Assembly (NCBI GenBank): GCA_009778295.1
Contig: WRKB01000276.1
Span: forward strand, 1-9,035
Direction: 5' to 3'
Length of the DNA stretch: 9,035 nucleotides
From: Betaproteobacteria bacterium
GTDB taxonomy: Bacteria > Desulfobacterota > Desulfovibrionia > Desulfovibrionales > Desulfovibrionaceae
In this document: positions 1 to 6,355 of the stretch, piece by piece
Numbering within the stretch: position 1 is the stretch's first letter
How the letters are laid out: each line of letters begins with the position of its first letter
Notes under the pieces: generated by a model
Seen by the model: the letters and a program-made list of their open reading frames with translations, nothing else
The model's database searches: none
What the model was told of the DNA's origin: nothing
Made by a program: the position numbers and the translations under genes

Positions 1-43
1 TAATTTCGAAATGCTCCATCTGGCCCCATGGCCGGTATGGCCT

Positions 44-75
44 GCCGCTACAGGGAGGGACTCTGTGTCTGCGGC
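44..75 (-). other. Possible stem-loop just downstream of the histidine kinase gene
   Basis: Reading the minus strand just past the kinase stop codon (82-80), GCCGC (75-71) can pair with GCGGC (48-44), and inside that ACAG (66-63 side) can pair with CTGT (53-50 side), with an unequal internal loop between the two stems. It could mark the 3' end of the kinase transcript. No run of T follows on the minus strand, so it is not a convincing intrinsic terminator, and the stems are short. Confidence 0.25.
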
Positions 76-79
76 GGGT

Positions 80-1903
80 TCATTCTTCCGCGCTTTCCAC
101 CACCTTGGGCAGACGTTCCCTAGGTAGACAGATCCGGAAGGTCGTACCCTGACCGAATTCGGATTCCATTTCCATGTATCCGCCATGCTCCTGCACGATT
201 TTCTTAGTCATAAGCAGGCCAAGGCCGGTGCCACCTTGCCCCTTGGTGGTAAAAAAGTTGGTAAAAACTTTCTGCTTGACGGCATAATCCATGCCGCAGC
301 CGTTGTCAGCGACCTCGTAGGTGATGATGCCGCCTTGTTCAAAGACGCGCATCTTTACAAGCTTGTCATCCTTCTCCGAGCTCATCATACAGGCGTCGAT
401 GGCATTGCCAACGAGGTTGGTCAAGCTTTCATGCATGCTTTCGTAATCAATCGGCGCGGGGGCAAGGGCATCGGCTTCGATCTCCAGCCCCACATGCTGT
501 TCAGCGGCCCGGACACGGTATAAATCGACAACTTCCCTTGCCACTTCCGCGGGATTATTGATCTTGACCTTGATTTCGCGGCCACGGGCGAAGCTAAGGA
601 AGGTCTTCACAAAAGTGCCGATGCGCTCAATATTGCGCTTGAGCATGTCCATGCCTTGGGCGATACGTTCAGCCTTGCCCGCATTCATGCCGCTGGAAAG
701 CATGTACATGCCCCCCTCCAAAGCCGTAACCAGATTTTTTACCCCGTGGGCCAGGCCAGAAACTGTCTGCCCGACAGCGGCCATACGTTCCGCCTCCAGT
801 TTTCCGCGTTCAAGACGGCGTATTTCGCGTAAATCTTGAAAAGTCAACAAGATACCTAACATCTTGTTACCCTGGCGCAACTGCTGGCCGCCCATGTGGA
901 CCAGCACGGCGTCTTCCCCGCGCTCGGGGAAAAGCGTCACCTCGTTGAGGTTAAAATCGCCCTTTGCGTTGCGCATGACGTCGACCACATATTCCGGCAG
1001 CTTGGAATAAACATCCTCGGGGGAAAAAATGCCCCCTGAGCCCAAACCCAGAATCCGTCGCGCCTCAGGATTGACGATGGGCACTTCCCCTTTCGTGTCT
1101 ATGACCACAAGGCCGCGCACCGCCTTGCTGACGATGTTGGACAGCATGAGCGTGCGCAGTTCGCGCAGTTCGCGCAAGGCGGTAAGCTCGGTGATGTCCA
1201 CGGCCATTTCCATGACCAGGCTGACCTCATCGCCACTGTCGATAATGGGTACCGCCGTGACTTGGTAGTGCTTCATCTCCCCGTCGGGAGTCATCCATAT
1301 CTGATGATCATGCTGGATTCTTTTGGTGGAAAAGACTTTGCTGGCTGTGCAGTCCGCGCAGACGTCATTCTCGCCTTTCAAGGCGAAATAGCACTGCTTG
1401 CCGGTCAAATCGCCATAAATGTCCTCGGCCATCTTGTTGGAATCGGTAATACACAACTGTCTGTTCAAAATAACGATATTGCACGGCACGAGGTCGAAAA
1501 GCGACTGGTATTCACGGCGCATGATGCTGGCGGCGCTTCTGTCAATGCAAACCTGTATGATGTACTCTACCGTGCCGTCAGCCATGCCCAACGGGATGGA
1601 ATACTTCGTATAACTCACGCTTTGTCCGCTCGCGGAGCGCCCGGATTCCTTGCTGGATTCAGCCCTGCCCTCATCAAAGGTATGCAGGCAGGCGGGATTT
1701 TCGCAGGGCGTATCCGTGTTATGATAGACCTGCCAGCACTTGCGCCCTTCCCACGCGCCGAAGACCTGTTTGAACTCGCGGTTGGCGTAGACAATGTCGT
1801 GTTGCCTGCTCATGACGGCCATGGGCACGGGTAAAACGTCAAACACACCTCTTTCCTTCCAAAAATCCATATCCGCGGCAAACGAGACGGGGATGGCGTT
1901 CAT
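80..1903 (-). CDS. Soluble triple-PAS sensor histidine kinase
   Basis: A 607-residue sensor kinase that autophosphorylates on histidine and should pass phosphate to receivers such as those encoded next to it. No membrane segment or signal peptide is visible, so it should act in the cytoplasm. Three PAS-like regions lie at about 20-120, 133-240 and 262-360. PAS1 has C56, C67 and C72; PAS2 has C171, C182 and C185, so the first two cysteines are ten residues apart in both, suggesting a redox or metal-binding input. A helical linker (LRE repeats, 243-250) joins PAS2 to PAS3. The phosphoacceptor is H386 in GLAHGVKN. The ATPase domain shows the N-box NLVGNAIDA (496-504), DNGCGM (533-538), FTTKG and GGTGLGL (557-563). 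The start is fixed by AAGGAG seven bases upstream, which overlaps the stop codon of the preceding receiver gene. The kinase call is firm; the signal is unknown. Confidence 0.95.
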   Translation of the reverse strand: MNAIPVSFAADMDFWKERGVFDVLPVPMAVMSRQHDIVYANREFKQVFGAWEGRKCWQVYHNTDTPCENPACLHTFDEGRAESSKESGRSASGQSVSYTKYSIPLGMADGTVEYIIQVCIDRSAASIMRREYQSLFDLVPCNIVILNRQLCITDSNKMAEDIYGDLTGKQCYFALKGENDVCADCTASKVFSTKRIQHDHQIWMTPDGEMKHYQVTAVPIIDSGDEVSLVMEMAVDITELTALRELRELRTLMLSNIVSKAVRGLVVIDTKGEVPIVNPEARRILGLGSGGIFSPEDVYSKLPEYVVDVMRNAKGDFNLNEVTLFPERGEDAVLVHMGGQQLRQGNKMLGILLTFQDLREIRRLERGKLEAERMAAVGQTVSGLAHGVKNLVTALEGGMYMLSSGMNAGKAERIAQGMDMLKRNIERIGTFVKTFLSFARGREIKVKINNPAEVAREVVDLYRVRAAEQHVGLEIEADALAPAPIDYESMHESLTNLVGNAIDACMMSSEKDDKLVKMRVFEQGGIITYEVADNGCGMDYAVKQKVFTNFFTTKGQGGTGLGLLMTKKIVQEHGGYMEMESEFGQGTTFRICLPRERLPKVVESAEE

Positions 1904-1910
1904 GGTATCT

Positions 1911-1916
1911 CTCCTT
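1911..1916 (-). promoter_or_regulatory. Ribosome binding site of the kinase gene overlapping a stop codon
   Basis: AAGGAG on the minus strand lies seven bases before the kinase ATG (1903-1901). Its first bases share positions with the TAA stop of the upstream receiver (1917-1915). This layout usually couples translation of the two genes and would keep receiver and kinase in a fixed ratio. Confidence 0.75.
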
Positions 1917-2301
1917 AGCTGAGCAGCATGTCTACTGTGCGCAGGAATTCTTCCACATTCACCGGTTTGGCGATAAAGACGTCCGGAGATGTAAAGTCAG
2001 GGTCTCCGGTAAGTTCTGCAAGTTCTTCCCGAGCGGCGCCTGTAAGCATGCCGCTTAAAATGGCAAGCTTGGCGGAGGCGAAGGCCGGATTCCCCCGCAA
2101 CTGCTTATAGAGGGACAGACCGCTGATACCCGGCATCATGATGTCCAGAATGACAAGATCCGGCTTTTCCGCAAGCAGACGCTCCAGAATAGGTTCGGTA
2201 TGACTGATGGTGGAGGTCGCATATCCCTTATCTTCCAGCATGGCGGCAAGATACAGGCGGATATCGACCTCATCGTCGATAATGGCGACTTTTTTGGGCA
2301 T
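1915..2301 (-). CDS. Stand-alone response regulator receiver domain, immediately upstream of the kinase gene
   Basis: A 128-residue single-domain receiver. The acidic pair is D9/D10, the phosphoacceptor is D53 in VILDIMMPG, the switch residue is S83 in ILSG and the conserved lysine is K112 in AKP. Nothing follows the receiver fold, so there is no DNA-binding or enzymatic output; it must act by protein contact, as a phosphate sink, or as a relay intermediate. S83 and K112 are 29 residues apart, more than the 22 in CheY (T87-K109), so the beta4-alpha4-beta5 region is enlarged. The stop codon overlaps the ribosome binding site of the kinase gene, making that kinase its likely partner. The start has only a G-rich stretch (GGGGG, 2311-2307) five bases upstream. 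Confidence 0.93.
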   Translation of the reverse strand: MPKKVAIIDDEVDIRLYLAAMLEDKGYATSTISHTEPILERLLAEKPDLVILDIMMPGISGLSLYKQLRGNPAFASAKLAILSGMLTGAAREELAELTGDPDFTSPDVFIAKPVNVEEFLRTVDMLLS

Positions 2302-2347
2302 AGCGGCCCCCTTCAGTTGCGGATAACGCCGTACAGCGCTTCAAAGT

Positions 2348-2379
2348 CACACGGGCATCATCGCACACACGCCCGTATG
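2348..2379 (-). other. Intercistronic stem-loop between two receiver genes
   Basis: On the minus strand CATACGGGC (2379-2371) pairs with GCCCGTGTG (2356-2348) across a 14-base loop, giving nine pairs with one G-U. It lies in the 127-base gap between the two receiver genes. No T-run follows on either strand, so full termination is unlikely; it could serve as an mRNA processing or stability element or a partial attenuator that sets the receiver and kinase levels relative to the upstream receiver. Confidence 0.45.
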
Positions 2380-2428
2380 CAAAAGAAAAGGACTGGCAAA
2401 ACACAGCGACGAAGCTGGCAAGTGGCGG

Positions 2429-2950
2429 CTATTTACCTTGGGCTGCCAGCAACTGCCGGACTTTTTCAAGCGTTGCTGCGTCCGCCCCCCCCAGCAGGCT
2501 GGCAACTTCGGCTTTTTGCACAGCAGGCTGGGAAGCGGTAAGATCCACGTCCAGAATCTCGGCTATGGCCTTAACCAGCTTTTCCGGGGTGATGGGTTTT
2601 TCCATGGTCACGCGCGGCGCGTTCGGCCCGGAAAAGGTGGCGTACATTTTGCTTATATCTTCGCTGCCCAGTTCGTCATTGGCATGGGCGGTGATGACAA
2701 TGACCGGAAGCTGCGCGAACTTTTCTATAGCGCGGATTTCCTTGAGCGCTTTGTAGCCCGATTTTTTCGGCATGACCATGTCCAAGGTCATGAGGTCAGG
2801 ACAAAAGCTCTGGACCTTAGCTACGGCGTCTTCTCCATCAACGGCAGTTTCTACAATGAAACCTGCATCTTCAGCGCAGACTGAGAGAAAATTGCGGACA
2901 TCGGGCTCATCATCAACAATGAGAATCTTTTTTTCTGAAGCCAGCGCCAT
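2429..2950 (-). CDS. Response regulator receiver with a short C-terminal tail
   Basis: A 173-residue protein. Residues 8-134 form a receiver: acidic pair D13/D14, phosphoacceptor D57 in TLDMVMPKKSG, switch T87 in VITAHA and lysine K118 in EKPI. T87 and K118 are 31 residues apart, nine more than in CheY, so the output face is enlarged. Residues 135-173 form a tail: a flexible stretch, then a likely amphipathic helix (about 157-171, ATLEKVRQLLAA). The tail is too short for a helix-turn-helix output and may be a docking element; that is inference. The start is well supported by AAGGAG seven bases upstream (2963-2958). It lies 255 bases downstream of the Fe-S protein gene and 127 bases upstream of the next receiver on the same strand, and is probably the first gene of a receiver-receiver-kinase unit. 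Confidence 0.92.
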   Translation of the reverse strand: MALASEKKILIVDDEPDVRNFLSVCAEDAGFIVETAVDGEDAVAKVQSFCPDLMTLDMVMPKKSGYKALKEIRAIEKFAQLPVIVITAHANDELGSEDISKMYATFSGPNAPRVTMEKPITPEKLVKAIAEILDVDLTASQPAVQKAEVASLLGGADAATLEKVRQLLAAQGK

Positions 2951-3057
2951 CTCACTTCTCCTTATTTCGATTTCTCAAGCAACATTTCGTCCTGCATATC
3001 GATTTTTCGGCTGCGTTCGCATTTCAGCACGGCGCCCTGCCGTACATTCCCTTCTCA

Positions 3058-3081
3058 ATCAGACATGAAGGCATGTTTGAT
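3058..3081. promoter_or_regulatory. Imperfect 24-base inverted repeat, possible operator
   Basis: ATCAGACATG (3058-3067) and CATGTTTGAT (3072-3081) are inverted copies with one mismatch around the spacer AAGG. The right arm runs into a perfect 8-base palindrome TTGATCAA (3077-3084). It sits in the longest gene-free stretch of the window (2951-3205, 255 bases), about 110-130 bases before the start of the receiver gene at 2950. That is a plausible place for a regulator site of the receiver-receiver-kinase transcript. I found no convincing -35/-10 pair or sigma-54 GG-N10-GC site in the gap, and no clear terminator for the Fe-S protein gene. It could instead form an RNA hairpin in a read-through transcript. 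Confidence 0.4.
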
Positions 3082-3205
3082 CAAGAATTGGGGATGCTTC
3101 TCAAAGAGTGGAACCGTTTTTCATTTAGCTACCCGGATTGCAAGGCTTTAGCAAGATTTTTTATTAGGGTTCACGTCCGGCGCCCCTTCCTTGGCTAACG
3201 CGCTG

Positions 3206-4795
3206 TTACTCCTCTTCCCACTTGATATAGCCGGGATTCACATCGACCATGGCATTGACGATGAGTTCAACAATGCCGCCGTAATGAAGGCTATTTTTCT
3301 CCAGCAGGCCGTTATGGGCGATGAGTTCGCGGATCTGTCCTTTACAGTTGGAACAGGGGGCGCAGATATATTTCTTGGTTTCCGGTCCCAGGCAGTCGGC
3401 AAAGGCGTCGGCGATCTGCGCCATCTTTTTACGCCCGGAGATGTTATTGCGCCATATTTCGATGTTGTTGCGGCTCATAATGGCGAAGCCGCTGCCGCCG
3501 CCGCAGCAGTAGTTGTTCACGCCGTGCGGGTGCATCTCGCGGAACTGCGGGCACAAATGATGCATAATGTCGCGCTGCGGTTTCACAATGCCCATCAGAC
3601 GCACCGCGTTGCAGGGGTCGTGCAGGGTGACCGGGAAGTTGTTGCGCGAGGGATCAAAGGCGATTTTGCCGGACATGACGATGTCGCGCAGCAAGGGAAA
3701 ACAGCTTTCCCTGGGGATGTCGAGTTCCGGAGGCAGCACGCGGTCAGCGATGATGGTCAGCGCCTTGTGGGCATGGCCGCATTCGCCGAGCACGATTTTC
3801 TTCACGCCGAGCTTTTTCGCGGCCTGAGCATGGAGCAGTGCGGTACGCGCAAACTGCACATCATCATAAAAGGTGCCGTAGTTGATGCCATCGTAGGCGG
3901 CCAAAGCGCTCGACAGGGTCCAGGACAGACCCGCGGCCTGGAAAATGATGGAAAAGGCCGCGATGTTTTCCGGCCAGGCCATGATTTCCCCGGCGTTATG
4001 GACAAGTAGGATATCCGCGCCTTCCACGTCCCAAGGAGTCTTGAACGCATAGCCGGTGACATCGGCAAAGTCTTCATCGATAAATTCCACGTTATCGCGC
4101 ACGACCATGGAATCCATGGCGGTTGAGGAGCCGGTGCGCAACTGGAGCATGGAACCCTTTTCATGCAATTCCGGGGGATTGATACCAAGTTCCTGGCTGA
4201 ACAGCTTACGGATTTCGCGGGCGATCAGGCCATTGTCCACGCCGATGGGGCAGGTCTGCGCACAACGGCGGCACAGATTGCAGCGAAACGCCAGTTCGCC
4301 GAGGCGGGCCACAGTTTTCCAGTTCAGATCCAGATCGCCGTAGCGCCATTTCGCAAAAGGCTCCTTCTTCACGTATTGTTTGTAAATCCGGCGAAAAATT
4401 TCAGAACGGAAGTTGGGACGATACATTTCGTGCCCGCCTGTCACCTCGAAAAGATGGCAGGCCTCGGAGCAGGAATTGCACTGCGCACAATAATTCACAC
4501 TGGTTTCCAACATGGACAGGAAAGTCCAGTTATCCTGCTCGCTAAACAGCTTGCGCATGCCGTCCAAGAATTTGTTGACCAGTTCCTCCTCTTCCACCGG
4601 CGTCTTGGGGCGGGGGATCTGAAGAACCACGAGATCATCCAGCAGGCAGCAGTATGTATTCTGTTGCTCTTCACTCAAGGGTTTCCAGGGCATCTTGGCC
4701 ACATCCAGCGGCAAATCCATGAGTTCGATCATCTCTACAGTGGTCAGTTGTCCGTTCGCGCGGGAGATATCATTTAATGTAAGCGATGATTTCAT
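3206..4795 (-). CDS. HdrD/DsrK-like 4Fe-4S and CCG-domain electron-transfer protein
   Basis: A 529-residue cytoplasmic iron-sulfur protein of the HdrD/DsrK/TmcB/HmcF group, which passes electrons between a membrane cytochrome b and a thiol or disulfide substrate. Two 4Fe-4S motifs are visible: C103-x2-C106-x2-C109-x3-C113 and C172-x2-C175-x2-C178-x3-C182-P. The C-terminal half has a CCG-type motif: C395 (HDPCN), C430-C431 (CCGGGSG), then C478, C481 and C484 (CAPCSNC). This resembles the site that holds the special catalytic cluster in HdrD and DsrK. C339 in GECGHAHK may be the remnant of a first CCG domain. The distance from C431 to C478 (46 residues between) looks long for the family. No membrane segment is seen, so it should dock on the cytochrome b encoded just upstream. 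Its ribosome binding site overlaps the stop of that gene. It could be TmcB-like, but no tmcA or tmcD lies beside it, so no symbol is given. Confidence 0.88.
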   Translation of the reverse strand: MKSSLTLNDISRANGQLTTVEMIELMDLPLDVAKMPWKPLSEEQQNTYCCLLDDLVVLQIPRPKTPVEEEELVNKFLDGMRKLFSEQDNWTFLSMLETSVNYCAQCNSCSEACHLFEVTGGHEMYRPNFRSEIFRRIYKQYVKKEPFAKWRYGDLDLNWKTVARLGELAFRCNLCRRCAQTCPIGVDNGLIAREIRKLFSQELGINPPELHEKGSMLQLRTGSSTAMDSMVVRDNVEFIDEDFADVTGYAFKTPWDVEGADILLVHNAGEIMAWPENIAAFSIIFQAAGLSWTLSSALAAYDGINYGTFYDDVQFARTALLHAQAAKKLGVKKIVLGECGHAHKALTIIADRVLPPELDIPRESCFPLLRDIVMSGKIAFDPSRNNFPVTLHDPCNAVRLMGIVKPQRDIMHHLCPQFREMHPHGVNNYCCGGGSGFAIMSRNNIEIWRNNISGRKKMAQIADAFADCLGPETKKYICAPCSNCKGQIRELIAHNGLLEKNSLHYGGIVELIVNAMVDVNPGYIKWEEE

Positions 4796-4803
4796 AGTGC
4801 GGA

Positions 4804-4808
4804 CTCCT
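4804..4808 (-). promoter_or_regulatory. Ribosome binding site of the Fe-S protein gene overlapping the cytochrome b stop
   Basis: AGGAG on the minus strand lies eight bases before the ATG of the Fe-S protein gene (4795) and shares two bases with the TAG stop (4809-4807) of the cytochrome b gene. This supports translational coupling and equal amounts of the two subunits. Confidence 0.75.
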
Positions 4809-5742
4809 AATTCTTTCCATCAGGATTGGCGCTGGGATTGGTTGTGGCAACTTCGGCCCAGGTTTTTTCGCCGTCGCCTTTAATGTGCGGCGCGCTCCAG
4901 CTTACGCGGTAGTTCAGCATTCGTCCGATTTTTCCCTGTATCGTCGCGCTGTCCTGGGAAGGTTGATCCCCCCAGCGGATATCATGATACATAAAGTATT
5001 TCATATAAAAATGGCCCATATGCGTAGCTGGCACATAGGCGGCCAGCGCAAAGCCCAAGATGAGGTAGAGACTGAAACTGGCGCTGCCCGGGTCGACAAA
5101 TTTGAAGCTCAGCATATTGGCGATGAAATTTCTACCAAGCTCGAAAAAGGAAGGACTGCCCAGCCACGTGACCCCACCTAAAAGGCCCAGAAGCAGAAAA
5201 GCGCCGAGGTTGAAATAGTGATCACGCGTACTGTACTTACGCAGGTCTTCCTGGTTGAGACGGCGATGAATGAGGCCGCAAGTCCCGCCGATGACACCAA
5301 GGAACCCTACCAGGCTGAGTACCTGAACAAGGTTGCCCACAGTGGTGAAAAAAGCGCCGGGCACAACACCCATAAGCTGGGCCAGCGCGGCGAAAATAGT
5401 CAGGAAAAAACCGCCGAACAGCATATACAGTCCGAAATGGAAAGGATAGGTGCGGCCCCAGAGTTTTTTGTTATGCTCAAAGGTGGCGTGCAAAAACAGC
5501 ACTTCGATCAGCAATGCCTTCAGACCGCCGAAAAAAGACCCCGTCTGTTTTTGCTTCCACCAGTCAACTTCTTCCAGATAGCTGCCGCCGTAAGAAGCGC
5601 GGTGTCCCTGTTCGTGCCCGACCGGATAGAGTTCCCAACGGACATGTTGAGGTTTTTTGAGGTACTTGATCACGTTAAGGACAATAATGGCCGCACAGGC
5701 AACAGTACCCAGATAGGCTACCAGATAGACGAAAGTGACCAT
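4807..5742 (-). CDS. NarI/DsrM-like membrane cytochrome b subunit
   Basis: A 311-residue membrane protein of the NarI/HdrE/DsrM type that should carry b hemes and exchange electrons with the quinone pool for its Fe-S partner encoded next. About five or six hydrophobic segments are seen, near 3-26, 74-90, 100-124, 138-158, 177-194 and 224-243. Histidines in or beside them are candidate heme ligands: H85, H90, H102 (PFHFGLYM), H159, H175, H241 and H244 (THMGHFYMKYF). Between segments one and two is a long polar stretch with H43 and H47 (VGHEQGHRA), followed by EEVDWWK. A soluble tail of about 50 residues ends the protein. An ATG four codons upstream (5754) has no ribosome binding site, whereas GGAGAG lies four bases before the ATG at 5742, so the latter is chosen. 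It could be a TmcC or HmcE relative; I cannot separate these from sequence alone. Confidence 0.85.
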   Translation of the reverse strand: MVTFVYLVAYLGTVACAAIIVLNVIKYLKKPQHVRWELYPVGHEQGHRASYGGSYLEEVDWWKQKQTGSFFGGLKALLIEVLFLHATFEHNKKLWGRTYPFHFGLYMLFGGFFLTIFAALAQLMGVVPGAFFTTVGNLVQVLSLVGFLGVIGGTCGLIHRRLNQEDLRKYSTRDHYFNLGAFLLLGLLGGVTWLGSPSFFELGRNFIANMLSFKFVDPGSASFSLYLILGFALAAYVPATHMGHFYMKYFMYHDIRWGDQPSQDSATIQGKIGRMLNYRVSWSAPHIKGDGEKTWAEVATTNPSANPDGKN

Positions 5743-5746
5743 AATT

Positions 5747-5752
5747 CTCTCC
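5747..5752 (-). promoter_or_regulatory. Ribosome binding site that decides the cytochrome b start
   Basis: GGAGAG on the minus strand precedes the ATG at 5742-5740 by four bases (six from the GGAG core). It lies within the first codons of the longer reading from 5754, whose own upstream sequence (GCGATTTTACCGCT) is not purine-rich. The shorter start is therefore favoured. Confidence 0.65.
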
Positions 5753-5853
5753 ATAGCGGTAAAATCGCAACAGACCGCGTTATAGACAACGAAGCGGGCA
5801 CAGGCGGAAAAACGACAGACGGAAGCACATTGCCCAGCATGCCCAAACGGCGT

Positions 5854-6237
5854 TTACGTTTTCATGATCTCTTCGATCAGCTTCTTCAGTTCCGCAGGTT
5901 CTATGGGTTTGTTGACAAAGCCGGCGGGGAAGGGGAAGCCGGAAAGTTTCTTCAGGTACGTACTCATTTTTTCCGAGAAGCCCGTAATGATGACCACGGG
6001 AATCTCCTTCAGGGAGTCGTCGGTTTTTAACTGCCGGTAGGTACGCACGCCGGACTGCTCCGGCATGCTGACATCCAGTGTAATGAGATCCGGCCTTTCC
6101 TTACGGGCGGCCTCAATGCCCCGTGCTCCATCTTCCGCCATCAGAACTTCAAAGCCGATATCTTCAAGCAGGGCTCCCAGATAGGCCCTTACATCGGCTT
6201 CGTCGTCCACAACAAGCGCTCGTTTCTTTTTTGCCAT
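5854..6237 (-). CDS. Stand-alone response regulator receiver domain upstream of the redox pair
   Basis: A 127-residue single-domain receiver. Acidic pair D11/D12, phosphoacceptor D55 in TLDVSMPEQSG, switch T85 in IITGFS and lysine K110 in NKPIEP. T85 and K110 are 25 residues apart, three more than in CheY, with an unusual FPFPAGF segment before the lysine. No output domain follows. It is the first gene of the minus-strand block, 111 bases from the predicted start of the cytochrome b gene, and may share its transcript. AGAGGTG lies four bases before the ATG and supports this start. It is a likely further target of the kinase at 80-1903, since no other kinase gene is in the window; this is inference. 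I saw no confident promoter in the upstream region, only AT-rich sequence. Confidence 0.93.
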   Translation of the reverse strand: MAKKKRALVVDDEADVRAYLGALLEDIGFEVLMAEDGARGIEAARKERPDLITLDVSMPEQSGVRTYRQLKTDDSLKEIPVVIITGFSEKMSTYLKKLSGFPFPAGFVNKPIEPAELKKLIEEIMKT

Positions 6238-6355
6238 GAAGCACCTCTGTCTGCTTTTTCATACATGTCGTTAAAAAATAGGAGTTCAGCGCGTAACGTG
6301 AGTTGTGAAATTTTTCTCAAAAAAAAAGTGCTTCGTCAAGAGATGGAAGCGTCTC

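Noticed and set aside
1..29. Start of a further minus-strand gene at ATG 29-27
   Set aside because: Only nine codons are visible before the window ends and no ribosome binding site precedes the ATG.
1262..1834. A 190-codon open frame on the plus strand
   Set aside because: It is the complement of the PAS region of the kinase and has no family resemblance.
3168..3205. A terminator after the Fe-S protein gene
   Set aside because: No stem of useful length is followed by T on the minus strand; only weak, widely spaced pairings were found.
3191..4009. A 272-codon open frame on the plus strand
   Set aside because: It lies wholly antisense to the Fe-S protein gene, whose cysteine motifs are unmistakable, and its translation shows no recognisable motif.
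5755..5853. A promoter for the cytochrome b gene (TATAAC on the minus strand)
   Set aside because: A -10-like hexamer is present but no -35-like sequence stands at a suitable distance, and the gene may be transcribed with the upstream receiver.
5218..6030. A 270-codon open frame on the plus strand
   Set aside because: It runs antisense across the cytochrome b and receiver genes and the gap between them; both real genes have ribosome binding sites and family motifs.
6319..6350. An intrinsic terminator on the minus strand: GCTTC/GAAGC hairpin followed by nine T
   Set aside because: The stem has only five pairs with an 11-base loop, and no minus-strand gene lies directly upstream of it. It might stop antisense read-through, but the support is thin.
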